A DNA stretch of 39,020 bases from Helochares maculicollis (GCA_033557835.1 JAWQRO010000437.1:1-39020); one strand, 5' to 3'; shown: positions 12,170 through 25,917, counted from the stretch's first letter. The notes: generated from the sequence alone by a model not told the origin. Translations and numbers: made by a program.

Positions 12170-12400
12170 AATCCAAAGACTACAAATTCATGAATTCAAA
12201 ATTAATGAGAAACAAACATAAAATGCAGGATGGAATATCGATAACATTAGATTTCTCGTCAATTTTAGTTTTGAACCTGTAATTCCTAGTTCTTAATTTA
12301 TGACAAACAAAAATTGAAGATTCAGGAGTAATTGCCGAGACAAAATCCAATAGTTCTTTAGGTCTTGACAATTTTCTCTCGACACTTTAATGAAGTAAAT
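12170..12400. repeat. Lead-in repeat shared with 2.2 kb
   Basis: This segment is related to 2190-2330. Both have an ATTCA.GA..A-CA stretch, AATG(T/C)AG, an (A/C)ATTAGATTTCTC(A/G)TC word and then CCTGTAAT, in the same orientation. It forms the left entrance to the 22-bp array and appears to belong to the same repeat family. The frame on the minus strand at 12180-12371 is therefore not a gene. Confidence 0.5.
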
Positions 12401-15220
12401 CTTAGATTTTTAATCCTGTATTTTTTTATCACGTAATCTTGACAGATTTTCCTGTGCGCCTTTAGGCTTATCTTGCACCCTAAGTTTTCGAACCTGAATA
12501 ATTGATTTTTTTTTGTAGTCCTTACTATTTAAGATAGCAACCTTAGATTTGTCACTCTGTAGTTTTAGCACTTGGATATTGTAATTTTAAAAATTTAACT
12601 CAGCATTTTTAGAATTTGAATCACGCAAGCTTATAAGTTTTGTTTCTGTAATTTTAAAATTTTGAATCTCGTAACTTGCGTTTTTAGTCATGTTAATTTT
12701 AATTCTTCGCCCTGTTTTTTGATGTGCATTTTTAATCTTCACTCTACATGCGTAAAATCGGCAATCTTGACTTTGGAATTATGAAAATCTTTTTTCGGAC
12801 TGCAAGGTTTTATCTAGGTTATTTTATCTTATGAGCTCAGTGAGATTAGGGTTTTATTTTTGATATCCTGAATCTTTCAGTAAAATTTCTTGTGAATGTT
12901 GCATCTTGCATTCTTAAACTTAGATTTTGTAAATTTGGGCTTTTGATCCTGAATCGTTAATTTTGTGCTCTCAGCCTGTATTTGTGATGTAGTAACTTAA
13001 GATTTCTCATTCAGTAGTATAAGATTTTTTTTATCCTGAAAGTTAAGAGTTTTGATCCTGTGATTTTGGAATTTCGATCCTGTAATTTTAAAATTTTGAT
13101 CCTGTAATTTTAGAATTTTGATTCTGTACTTTGGAGTATTGGCCATTTCATTTTTGAATTTTAGTCATATAAGTTTAGGAATTTGTTCTAATAATTTTAG
13201 GTTTTTCACCCTGTAAGCTTGAGACTTTAATCCCATGATTCTAAAATTTTGAAACTGCTTATTAATAGTCTTAAGCAATTAATTTTAGAATTCTAATCTT
13301 CAAAGATAAAGATTTTCATCCTGTAATTTTGGAATTTTTGTCTAGTAAACTTAAAATTTTTGTTTTGTAATGTTAGAATTGTGATCCTGTAAGAAAACAA
13401 ATTTAATTCAGTAACTTTTGCATTTTCATCATGTAGCTCTAAGGTCTTGAGCCTTTAATTTTAGAATGTTGGTCATGTAAATTTAGAAAATTGTTTCTAT
13501 AATTTCAGCATTTTGATCTAAACAGCTTAGGATTTTAATCCTGCAGTAATAAAATTTGAAATCCTTTACATTTAGAACCTTGAGCCTCTAATTTTCAGAA
13601 TTTTGATCTTGAAATTTTAACCCTGTAATTTTAGAATTTTCATCGTATACGTTTAGAATATTGAGTCCATAGTTTTAGAATTTTGGTTATGCAAGCTTAT
13701 AAATTTGTAGCTATTACTTTAGGATTTTGATTCTGTAAGCTTAATACTTTAATCCTGTAATTTTGATTTTAGTCCTGTGATTTGATTATGTACTTTTAGA
13801 GCGTTTAGCCTTTAATGTCAGAATTTCGATCCTAAAACTTAAGTGTTTTGATCCTGTACTTATAAATTTTGATCCTGTGATTTTATAATGTCTATCCTGT
13901 AAATTCAGATCTATGACTCTGTACTTCTAGAGTCTTGCGTCTCTAGTTTCAAAATAACCGTCCTGTAAGTTCAGAAGTTTGATTCTGAAATGTTAGAATT
14001 GTGATGCTGTAACCGTAAAATTTAAATTTTGTGCGTTTAGAAACTTGAAGCTTTAATTTTAGAATTTTGTTTGTGCAAGTTTAGATATTTGTAGCTATAA
14101 TTTTAGAACTTTGATCCTGTTAGCTTATAATTGTAATCTTATAATCGAAGAATTTTAATTTAGTATTTTTAGAGTCTTGAGCTTCTAATTTGCGAATTTT
14201 GATGCTGAAAGTTTAATGTTTTGATCTTATATATTTAAAATTTCGATCCTGTGATTTTAGAATTTTTTTCTTGTATTCTTAATGTTTTAACCCTATAATT
14301 TAATAATCTTGAACCTCTAATTTTAGAATTTTGGTTGTGCAAATTGAGAAATTTGTTACTATAATTTTAGGATTTTGATCCTGTAATTTAGAAATTTTAA
14401 TTCTGTACTTTAAAAGTTTTGAGTCTCTAATTTTAGGATTTTCATCCGGAAGGTTTAGAGTGTTGGTCTTGTACTTTAAAATTGCAATCATGTGATTTTA
14501 GAATTTGTATCCGCCAAGCTCAAGATTTTAATCCTGCAATTTTCTACACATTTCGAGTCTTGCGTCTCAAAGTTTTAACTTTCCGTCCTGTAAGTTTATA
14601 ATTTTGATTCCGTTATGTTAGAACTGTGATTCTGTAAGTAAATTTTATTCCTTTAACTTTAGAATTTTGCTCTATAATTTTCTAAATTTAGTTCCTTTAA
14701 TTTTATGATATTGATCCTGTTAGCTTAGGATTTCAATCTTGTAATTTAAAATTAAAACCCTTATTTATAGAGTCTTAAGATTCTAACTTTAGAATTTTGA
14801 TTCTAAAAGTTTTGTTTTTTGATCTTGTACTTTTAAAATTTCGATCGTGTTTCTGGAATTTCCATTGTGTTAGCTTAGGATCTGAATCCTATAGTTTAAG
14901 AATTTGATTCTGTACTTGCAGTCTTAAGCCTTTAATTTTAGAATTTTGATTTTGAAAGTTTAGTGTTTTGATCCTGTACTTTTAAAATTTCGATCCTGTA
15001 ATTCTGGAATTTCCATTCTGTTAGTTTAGGACTTGAATTATATAGTTTAAGAATTTGATTCTGTACTTGTAGAGTCCTAACCCTTTAATTTTAGAATTTT
15101 GATTTTGAAAGTTTAGTGTTTTGATCATGTACTTTTAAAATTTAGATCTTGTGATTTCAGAATTTCTATCCTACAACTTAAGAATTTTTATTCTGTAAGA
15201 CCAGATTTTTATTCTGATAC
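12401..15220 (+). repeat. Tandem array, ~22-bp period, core CCTGTAA (plus strand)
   Basis: Dozens of degenerate copies of a unit whose core reads ATCCTGTAATTTTAGAA, with a TTTTG linker, recur at about 22 bp. They are sparse at 12.4-13.0 kb and dense from about 13020 to 15215. Some neighbours are exact, for example around 13075-13125. In the right part a higher-order unit of about 150 bp (seven basic units) is visible, marked by GTCTTAAGCCTTTAATTTTAG-type starts near 14772, 14921 and 15074, with older relatives near 14170 and 14310. Right-hand copies are more alike than left-hand ones, which suggests the most recent amplification was on the right. No reading frame is conserved across units. 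Lack of constant spacers and direct tandem contact exclude CRISPR. Confidence 0.9.
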
Positions 15221-18200
15221 TCAATATATTCGCGATGCTTGTCTTTAGTCTTCAACCAGAACGTCTGCATATTTGCATTTTTGCTATTGATATTTTGCAT
15301 TCTTTGTTGAAATCTTTGGCTGTCTAGTCCTAAAATCTTGGCTTACCTAGCTTTCAGTTATATGCTCTCAATCCTCAAAATGATTAACTACGTTTTGATA
15401 CTTGCAATAAACTAAATTTCTATACCAAATGCAATATTTTAAAATTTCGCACAGTAGCTATATCATCTGGAAAAGTTTACCCTGACTCTTAGATCATCAA
15501 GTCTATAATGTTAAATCCCATCCAATCCCATCTTACAAATTAACATTACAACTTTTTGAAATCTTGATTTTTATATATTTCATTCTCTTATTTTCGATAA
15601 TACATTATATATGTATGCACGTATGTATGTATGTATGTATACTGGATTTATAAGTAAGATATTTTATATTTATTCTAAATTAGGATTTCGTTTTGCAGAA
15701 ACTTAGAAATTCCTATGCTGTATCAAGTGTTTTGTTTTGTTGATATTCTGACTGGAGATATATCTAAAATTCTTTGGCGATGAATGATTTTTTTATCCGT
15801 ATATTAATTAGGTGTGCACTATTTAGGACAACTTGATTTTTAATCATTACAAATTATTCTTTGTGTCTCGCCCACAAGAAAACGCTGGCGTTTATTAATA
15901 TCATTCTGTGTTTGCATGTTCTCGTTTTTCACCTAGAATCATTTTTACTAAGACAATTATCAAATGCATTCTACTGATAAGAACAGGTATCATCACTATT
16001 TTTCTTCCTGTGCTTAATCAGTCGCGACAGTGACCTACACCTTTACGCAATACCTATAGCAATGTTGCACCATACTCATTATTCATCATTACCATCACAA
16101 AATGATTGAAACATTACTACATAATAATATGCCGGCTCATGGCGACCTTCAAGTTTCGAAGTTAACATAACAGTAACCTTGTAGGTACATATATAGTCGT
16201 TCAAATATTATATTACACCAAGCAAGAAAGAACAGCATACAAGATTCTGTGTGTGAATGTATGAGCAAAGTGCTTAACCTCACCAGCCCGCTTAAATATT
16301 TATTCTTTTCGAAACAAGGAAAAATAAATCTTGACTTCCCCCTTTTTGCGCATATAGTAGAATGGTGCCGCTTCTTCGACTTTTAGGTCGAGCGTATGCA
16401 TATTACGGGACGTTTAGATGCACGTTTGCTCTCCAAACTGCGAATGCAACTCACGTAAAAGAGCGTACAATTGCTTATAGTACGTTCAAGGCTTGCCGGA
16501 AATTGATTGCTGGATTGATATTCCATTTTTTTCTGGTTTCATTTACAATATGTAAATTATTTATTCGTTGCTCTCCTGTTGGGCAATAAAGCGTGATACA
16601 TTTCCGACAAACACTTTGGTATATGTATAACATTCCTGTAATGTAACATTTACTGCTTTGTTACTAATTTTTGAGTTTTACTTGCATTGTCATATTTTTG
16701 CAATTTTTGTTGTTGATAATTTTAATGCGATTTTAAATCCTTGGTAAATAGTTAAAATTTCATTTGTATGCGAACAATATCGCAGTAGGAAGATCAGCAC
16801 AGATGCAACGAGGCACTTTTATAAGCGAGTGACGCGGAGGAGCCTTATCTATAAGCAAATTTATTTTAGATAAAAGAACATGTGTAAATCTGACGCAACG
16901 GTTTCTTCGCACCGCATCCCAAAGACTAATAAGGTTGGATGTTTAAGTCTTGAAACCAGTTGTATTGATCTTCTTTCTTTCTCTTTTACTTGCACTTTTC
17001 CCGAGACGCCCCGGGATGTAAATGGAGGCTGTTTTATCTCGGGCATGTCTTGTTAATTCGTTTGTGATTTTATTGGATATGTTTATTATAATAACGTTAT
17101 CACTTTGATCTTCTTTATGGCCTGTGATGGAATTTTTAATACGAGCGTTGCCTTTTTCCACCGACACTTCCTTCTGCCTCCTTTCTGTAACATCTCGCTA
17201 GAGGTTCTTGTAATTATGTATATAATATTGGCCCTGCCATTGATGCTCCACTTTCAATTCCTTACTTTACTTAGACGGTTAATTGAATCGCAGGTAACCA
17301 AAATAATATTATTTTGCACCGAAATGCTATAAAATACACGCAAAAAATACCGTGAATACTTCGAAATAAGCGTAAAGTGAGAAAAATTCGAGATTTCCTC
17401 TCTGCCGGCTCTTAAAATCTTCCATACTTAGCAATTACTCCAGGATTTTTTAATGAGATAACAAGATTAGTTTAAATTCTTTAAAAATAAAAAAGAAGGT
17501 TCGAAAGAAATGTGGATAATTCAATCAACGCTTTAGAGCCCCACTTTTGGATTACAAAAGCACTTTTTTAGATTATCATATTTTTATGATTTTCCGCGAA
17601 AACTCTGGCTCGTTTGTGCGCTGCTTTTGATGTGAACCGGCCGTCCCATCGAAAATCAGCCATCTCCTTCTCCACAAAAATAACGTTAAAGAAACAATTA
17701 CTCGTGCAATTAAAAGTGTTAGCACAGCTGAGTCTCACGTTTCAATATTTGTAAGACTCATTAGTATCTTCGGGAATACTTAAATAGCTTTACGACTTTA
17801 TAGAAAAAGATCAAAAGGATGAGGCAAACTCTTCTGTTACTGGGAGTAGCATCCACGATTAAGGCACTGAGCTTCTCCAATTTGTAGTTTTTTGGTTTTA
17901 GCTTCGTTAAAATGATGTTGGGCGTAGAACTACTTTCGATTATAATTTTTGTGTTAGTCTCAGGTAGAAACACTGCAAACTGTTTCGCACATGCAGCATT
18001 CTGCTGTGTTGAATGTGTGATTAATTGAAGCCACTTCAAAAGAGATAAATATAAATCACGTGTTTATAAAACAGAATTTCAAGCAAAATTTAGACACGCT
18101 CCTTCCACTGACAGGCGGCGCTCTCGGAAGCAGCACAAGAGTAATCCTGCTTGTTTATTACGGAGAGAAAATGCATGTGTTTTACCCACTGACTGATGCG

Positions 18201-19379
18201 ATTTTTCGTTCGCCATCTGCATTGCTATTACCCAAGCGATAAAAGGTTAAAATACTACTTAGGTTATCGCGAATCAATTTCTATTTGCAATGAGTCCAAT
18301 CGCTCGAAACGTGATTGTGTAAGCAAACAAATCGATCAAACACAAACTGCCACTAGATACACACAAATCCGGCTTTATTTAATTCTTAAGCGAAAATTAA
18401 CAAACAAATTATTTAATTTAAATTCCACGGGAAAGTTAAATATTCAATCAAAAACAAGTGAAAACAATTCTTACGTCTAGCTGGGAGCGTAAAAGTTTAG
18501 GGCAGACTCTTACTAAGCCCACAATATAAATAAGGTGCATAAATTACTTCAGAAAGTTTACAAGCATTCGGAAATTAATTATTGAATTAACAAAGCTCCG
18601 CGCGAACCAATTTTAATCAGATATTCAAATGGCGTCCTGCAGCTTTATTCCGGTATAATAAAATAATCCCGACTACTTCAAAATTTTCACTGGATATTTT
18701 AAAATGCAAACGTCCCGAAATGCAATTACGTAAAACTGTTCCCTCAACACTTTCAAATAGTCATAAAAAAACGACGGACTGCAAAATATAGTATATATCG
18801 GATTTCCGAGAGCGCATATCCTCGGCGGCTTTGCGGACAAAACCGAATCTAAAAATCCACTTTCTAAATTAAAATTTAACTATAAAGTCTTCATATTGCT
18901 TTTGGTGTGCATGCGGAACCTGCATACCGGACTGGACTAAAAGTTTTGAATATCGCCAATCGATTTTGATACCATTTGGATAGAGTGTCGCCTATGAAAA
19001 ATGTTAGCACTGTTTTTTTTCTACTACTTTTTACATTCCCGTATTGCTATACGAAGCTAGGGTAAAGGAAGGGCATTGCGATCATGAAAAATGGTTAGCA
19101 TACCAACTGCATTGTGTGAATTTGAGCCTCTAAGTGATAGAAAATACAAGGCAATTTACACACTATACTAAACTATATATTAAAATAGAGTTACAGAATC
19201 ATTTAAATACTCATTAAGTATTTGCTGTTATTGTAAATACAAGTAAAATAAATAATATTTCAAATTCAGTTCTCTGGGAGTATAATCTTTTTTGCGACTA
19301 TAATTTTTTAGTGTAAAAGTACACCTATGAATAAAATGATTTAAAACCAAAATTTAAGAGAAACGCTTTACTGAACCTC
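15221..19379. other. Apparently single-copy spacer between the two arrays
   Basis: About 4.1 kb separate the opposed arrays. The base composition looks mixed, with GC-richer patches near 16340-16520, 16980-17050, 18090-18140 and 18790-18850. Frames at 16362-16589, 17761-18039 (minus) and 18060-18480 are short, with no recognised domains. There is one small microsatellite. I see no transposon ends and no supported gene. Confidence 0.4.
15609..15642. repeat. GTAT microsatellite
   Basis: About five tandem GTAT units (15621-15640), preceded by imperfect ATGTATGCAC, make a short tetranucleotide microsatellite. Confidence 0.85.
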
Positions 19380-21410
19380 AGGAGTTTATATTGAAATCAT
19401 CTGAGTATCAGGGGTATAATTCAAAATATTTACAGAAATCGCATTTACTTATTGGGATATAAATCAAACCACTCAAGAACGAGGACCTCGAATAGCAAGA
19501 TTCAGGATAATTCAAAATTATAGGATTAAAGAGCCTAAGAATACAAGTTGAATGCAAATTATCATTATTGAAAATTGAATCATTGAAGATATCAGTTTTT
19601 AAGTATATAAATGAAAAGATCACAAGCACAGAATTCAAAATGGAATTTTGAAAATATCAGGACAAACAACTTAAGATTGTTGAATCAAAAACTATAAATG
19701 TATATGATATAAGGTTTTAAGACCAAAAATAATATCCTGCTGGAGCAAAATGAACGATTCATTACCAAACTTTTAAGATTTTAAGATGAAACATCAAGAA
19801 TTAAGAATGAGACATTCATAGTATCCAAAACTTATGACTGAATACTCAAAACTGAAAGATTTGGGATAAACCATAAAAGTTACAAAGACAAGATTACACA
19901 GCTTTAAAGTTATGAGATTAAACATCTTATATTTCAGGATTTGAGGCTACAGGAATCTACAGTATAAAATTTAAGATTACAGCTTTCTAAATTTTCGTAT
20001 TCAAAATTAGAGGATTGGAAATTACAAGAGTCAAATTTACTGGATTAAAAATTACAAGATTGAAAATTACAGTGTCCAAAATGACAAGATTCAAAAATTC
20101 AACAAACAAGATTACAGAACTGCAAAATATAGGTTTCAAGAGTATATGACGATAGGATTAAAAATTCCAGGTCCCAAAATAGGAGACTAACATAACTAAA
20201 AGTGGACATGTTAAAATTTTAAATTGATAAAATTAAAAATAAGCAATAGAATCATGGAGGTTACAGAGACAAGATTACAAGATTAAAGTTATTAATTAAG
20301 ACAGTCCAAATTTCAGTATACCAGATTACAAGAATCAAAATTATAGGATTCAAAATTACAGCATTAAAAAGTATAGGGTTAAAAATTACAAGATAAAAAT
20401 TTCCAGGATTCAAGATAACAAGACTTAAAAAAGTTGATTTCAATACTATAAGACTACTGGATTTAAGATTGTGGTCTCAAAAATACGAGACTTTCTCAAT
20501 CAAAAGCGTCTATATTAAAATTTTTTGATGTTAAGATTTAAAAGATTAAAAAAAAAACATTGAGATTACAAACACAAAATTATAAAAATTTAAATTTTTG
20601 TGATAAAACAGCCGAGATTTTAGGATACCAGATTACAGGAATCAAGATTACAGGATTTAAATTTACAGGATTCGAAAATGAAGGATTCGAAATTACAGGC
20701 TATAATATTTCATGATTCAAGATTACAAGAATCCGGGATGTACGACACAAGATAAAAGATAAAAAATAAGAAACTTGCACAATAAAATGTGTCTATATTA
20801 AAATCTTAAGAAGTTAAGATTAAAGAAAAACAATGTAACAATTGAGGTTACAAGGACAATGTTACTAAGATTTGACCTGATGAAATAAAACAGCCCATAT
20901 TTCAGGATATCAGATTACAGGAATAAAGATTACAAAATTAAAATCGATAGCTTTCAAAATTCCAGAATTCGAAATTACAGGATTTAAAAATACAAGATTA
21001 CAGAACTCTTGAATATAGGATTCGAGACTATAAGACTACAGGATTAAAGATTATGGGCTCAAAAATAGAAGACTTACACAAACAAAAGTGTCTATACTAA
21101 AATTTTAAGCTGTTTATATTGAAAAAAGCAATAAATCCATTTAGGTTATAAAGACAAGATTACAAATATTTAAATCTATGTGATAAAATAGCCCAGATTT
21201 CGGGATATTAGATAACTGGAATGAAGATTACATGATCCAAATTTACAAGATTGAAAACCACTGGATTAATACTTACAGGATTAAAAATTATAAGACTCAA
21301 AACTATAGATTTCGAGGTTATAAGACTACTGGGTTAAAAATTGCGCGCTCAAAAATAAAACCTTGCGCAAAAAGTGTTTAAATTAAAAGTTTAAGATGTT
21401 AAGATTAAAT
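19380..21410 (-). repeat. Tandem array, ~15-bp period, same core on minus strand, with ~290-bp higher-order units
   Basis: The plus strand reads degenerate ATTACAGGATTCAAA units; the reverse complement gives the CCTGTAAT core of the 12-15 kb array. The basic period here is 15 bp, clearest at 20325-20430, where six or so consecutive units keep it. A longer unit is superimposed, starting AAGTGTCTATATTAAAATTT and followed by AAGACAAGATTAC, then TGTGATAAAACAGCCCAGAT, then a run of 15-mers, then GGGCTCAAAAATA-GAGACTT. Starts lie near 20203, 20505, 20790, 21088 and 21374, giving steps of roughly 285-302 bp. Copies left of 20.2 kb are more decayed. A stray fragment lies near 22095-22175 (ACATTGAGACAACAAAGACAAAATTATAAGA). 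No coding frame is conserved across units. Confidence 0.88.
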
Positions 21411-24400
21411 CATTTATTTTGAATCGCTGTTTTTAAATGTTCATATCTTACGTATTTTCTAGATATTTTAAAGAAGTTTCTTTGAATTTCAAATTCTGTT
21501 GCCCCTGAAAAATCATAATCACCCAAAACAGATTTTAAACGAATCCTTCTAGATCTTCTAAGGAACATGAACAATGTGTACATTTAATGATTTTTGCAAC
21601 TAATATGACCACCTAACTAAGAAGTATGAACTGCCAAAAATCTTAATAAATTTTAAGAATTTTTAATGTACATAAATCCTAATGTGATTCTTTATTATGA
21701 CTATGAACACTTCATAACTGTAGCAAAAAAGATTTGATCAAGATTTTTCATAGTTTATTCATTCGGTATTCCTGTTGAAAAAATTATGCAAATTAAATAA
21801 TCGTGGAAATAAATTATCCAAGAATAATAAAAATTATTAAACCAAACTTATGAACAGTAATGCAGTAATGAACAAGTGTAATAACACTAATAGAAAACTC
21901 GTAGATGATTCCTGAAAAGTTGTTATAAGATTCAATGAATTTACTGTGCATATAAAATATGACTCTAGGAACAAATCTTAGAATACCATAAAAAAAGCAT
22001 AAACTACGAAAATCTTATGCATCAAAGCATCTCAAAAACTCTCCCAAAAATTGTGCAGGTTATTCATGAATCAATCTTGGAATGCGTTAAAAACGATAAA
22101 ACGATAAAACATTGAGACAACAAAGACAAAATTATAAGACTCCAAGTCTATGGAATGAAATAATCGGCATTTTAGATTCTAGACTCAAAACGTTAAACTT
22201 CCACAAATTAGTGTATTATAAACTTGTAAACTGACTCACTGCAGCGTTATTTTTAAAATATTTTCATAATAATGCGTTTCACATTGTTTCAAGCGACTGA
22301 AAAATCTTGAGAAAAATCCTGCATGATATTAAAAACTTCCGCACATTAAAAATTAAACCTTAGCTTTAGCTAAAACTCCTTAAGTTTCTGTAACAACTTA
22401 ATAATATCCTCTGACTCTAAAAGGATCCTATAAGATACTGTAAACATACTAGCAAGTCACATTATAATAAATAATCATGCCTTTAGCACGATTTATGGAT
22501 AAAATCTGTAATTGAAATTAACTATAAATCAATTTAATGACTAACAGTCGGCGAACCTTCGACTGAAAAATCGAAATTGAAAAATGTTTACAAAGATATC
22601 ATCATATAAATTCAATTCTATAGGATAAAACAGTGAGTATTATAGGCTCAAAAACATTAGGATTAAACTATTTAATGTATTGATATTATAATCTCCTGCT
22701 TTCAAGATTAAAATATTTAGAAAACCAATTTCTGAGAGGTTTCCACATATTATAGCTATAAAAGACTACTGAAAAATTGAAAAAAAATATTAAATTTGAA
22801 CAGTAGCTTCTATTGGGAAAAAACCTCCTTAGAAATGAAAGGGTTGAACGCGTTTTGAAAAACCGCAACACGTAATTATGATTGTAAATCCTGAAAAGTT
22901 TGAAAGCTGTCGTAGAAAAAATCGTAAAAGGTCAAAAATGCTTAGTATCAAGAGTAGAGATAGGTCCTGAAGAATGATTGAAGAATAGTGACGGTTGTAG
23001 GTCTTAAAAAGTTCTAGTGATTGTACCCGAAAGCTATGATGCGTATCTATTAATGTTAAGGATAAAATGGAAAATAAACCCTGTAAAACTGATTAAAATT
23101 TGTGAATTTGAAAATACTTCGTATAGATGAAGCAACTGTAAAATTTAGCCCCGTTGATACTCATGTGAAGTAAAACCGTAGATTCCATAGCTTAGTGCGT
23201 GGAATGTCTACGTGCCTCATTTGCATTTAGTAACGAAATATCAACATAAATAATATAGGCAGATGCCTCATATGGGCTGGAAACTGCCGCTGAATTCATT
23301 AAGATATACAAGAGTGGACAAGGAGAGCACTTCCGAATCTCCGCACCCGTGAACGAAGGATATTAAAGGACATTTCTAATCTCCGCACGCATCGACGCGT
23401 AAACAAAGATAACAACATAGATTAGGCAATAAATCAGAGGAAGACCGCTAATGGTTACGTGCTCCAAGGGGGCCTAATGTCCCTGTAATCGGTCATATTT
23501 TGCCGTTAGGCTGCACCTCTCTTGTTCGCTTTCGGATTCAAAAGTCATACGCGTGCACTATTATATTACTCTTGACATTTATATTACTCATCCAGGGATG
23601 CTCGAATCTGGCGGGGTTGAATCTACTAGAACGTTTTGCAAGCCATTTCTTAGTTATTTATTTACTTTCTCTAACTTATCCGGCGATTTCCTTCAGAACT
23701 TTATCAATTTTATTAAGTTTATTGTGAAGGTTGTTTTCTGTTGGGATGCCGATAATATAAATCTTGTATTGATGTCAGATTTTCGTTTTTCCATTTTTTG
23801 ATTCGTCTTGATTACAAATACAATGCTGATACCTTCATAAATTCACCATCAATAAGGTTAGATTTTAGACACTATTTGCCCATTACAACGTACTAAACAT
23901 GTTTTGAGATTAGATATTATTTTTTACTTGCATAGATGCTTATATCAAGGATGTTGTCAAGTTTTTCTAATTGGTTAGCGTAAAAGCCACGTATTATTTC
24001 GTTCTTCTTGCAGTTATATTCTATAGGGACATCAGACGAGAGTAAAATAATAAAAATAAAAAATAACCCACATAAGGATGTAGATGTGTCAAAGCGAGAC
24101 ATAGAAATATATACAGGTGTCAAAAAATAAGTTGACGATAAATGACATCATCAAAGACACAAATGCTACCATATTAAAAACTGGAGGACCCAACATACTA
24201 CGGTTTATATAACGGAAACATTTTCAATTTCCAGGAGAATTAGGCTTGACATTTTAATTTCTTACATTTTATTATCGTTTTAGTAGATTAATTGGAATAG
24301 ATAACTTAAAATTTCATTTAGATTTTACTGTACATTTTATAGTATTTCCGCAAAGTAAAGTTTGCTCATTTAAGCTCCAAAGATCAAAATATAATATTAA

Positions 24401-25917
24401 ACGTAACTCAAGACTATTCTGATCTGCTCGATAATCCCATTGTAGATACCCCAATAAGTTAAACTATGTCAAAACCATTATTTCAGAAGTCTACAACAGC
24501 GCAGCAAAACCGATTGTATGATGTTCGCTAAAAAAATATAATTTTCAGCTCTCAAACTATTAATAATGAAATAGAAAATGACGTTAGCGATTTCAAAGCG
24601 AAACATATCAAATACATCCCAATAATGTAGATTGTCTGTGTTTTAAAATTCCCACTTTGCATAATACTTATTAAAATGTTATGCAATTATTATTAAGTTG
24701 GACAGAATAAAATCATTTTTAATTTGAAATTGTTTTGAAACAGTCAATAAAAAACTCAGATAATAAGACTGGTATGTGCTGCATAGACAGTGCAAGTGTA
24801 AAACATAACCATATAGAGTTTTAGTCATATACGTTACTGTTTTGCCCAAACCGCTGAGCCTCATATGATTACATACTTTCGTCCGTAGCCGTGTTATTAT
24901 TTCTAAATATTTTATGCTATTTGCGGGTGGACGCAGCAAGAATTTAAATTCTTTACTACATCCTTTCAAAGCTACAAATATGATGTTATTCAGTGCGTCT
25001 TATATATTACTGGGGAAGAATGCAGTCTATTCACTTCAGCAGAAATGTCTTGAATTTCGTTTGCTATCTAGTTAGAGAACGGGCGAACGACGGACCAACA
25101 AGAAGACGTCCATTTGAGAACAACATATTTCAAGCCCGTTCGTCCGGGGCTCTACGGCTTGTTATTTCGCATCTCTACCCATCGCCGTCGCTCCATTGCG
25201 TTCCCTTCCATCTGCAGCCGCTTCTACGGATGGACATCTGAATTAGGATCTTTGGACATACTATTTATTTTATTCATTTATTTATTTTCTTTTACTTATG
25301 TCTTGCTACAGTGAACTCAGCAGGGTATAAAGTCAATGACGCTAAGAAGTACGTAGTGAAAATGAAGTAGTTCAAAACTCGAATTCGAGTTAACTTGTTT
25401 CACACAAACTTTAGGAATATTTAAGTTTGCGTTAAATTCTTAAAACTGATAATATGCATTAACAGTACGTAACTTCTAAACTATGCATGAATAGCAAACT
25501 CAGCTCCAACTTGCACATAGGGGGTAATGCCATTAATTAAAATGAAGTAGAAATTTGTACATGTCATGTTTTTGTAGCTACACTTTGCCGAGGACTTAGT
25601 CGAGAGAGGAATGAACTGGTAAAGGCTTCTCTGGCAAACCCTTTTTAAAAATCACTTTCCGCCTGCTCGAATTAAATAAATTATTTTGGATTTGCTTTCC
25701 CCTCCCTTTTGAAAATAGGACTTCGAATACAAACCAGAACTTCTATCTGATAACTTTGCTACATAAGTCGCTCGACTTATGCTTAATCAAGCTCTACATT
25801 CGAATAGCCAAATTATAAGTACTTTTCTTGTTGTTTCTGTTTTGGATTAAATAATCCGAAAAATTAATACTAAGCTCATATGTGTTACGGTTGCTGAAAT
25901 TGGAACAGTTCTAATTT
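21411..25917. other. No recognisable gene; stray array fragment and GC-richer patches
   Basis: The stretch 21.4-23.1 kb is very AT-rich, with vague repetition of CCTGAAAA and TCTTAA words and a fragment of the preceding array near 22095-22175. Two GC-richer patches that look single-copy follow, at 23160-23560 (for example GGAATGTCTACGTGCCTC, TCTCCGCACCCGTGAACG) and 25075-25245 (for example CGTCCGGGGCTCTACGG). Frames there (23500-23801, 24993-25314) have no recognised domain. A 9-bp perfect palindrome lies at 25762-25781. Confidence 0.4.
25762..25781. repeat. Perfect palindrome CATAAGTCG-CT-CGACTTATG
   Basis: Nine-base arms with a 2-base centre. I see no second copy in the window and no flanking structure that explains it. 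Confidence 0.6.

Noticed and set aside
12401..15220. Regular short repeats resembling a CRISPR array
   Set aside because: Units are in direct tandem contact with no unique spacers, are degenerate, and lie in eukaryotic transposon-rich DNA.
17761..18480. Frames of 60 to 94 codons in the spacer between arrays
   Set aside because: Short, without domain signatures, and on both strands as expected by chance.
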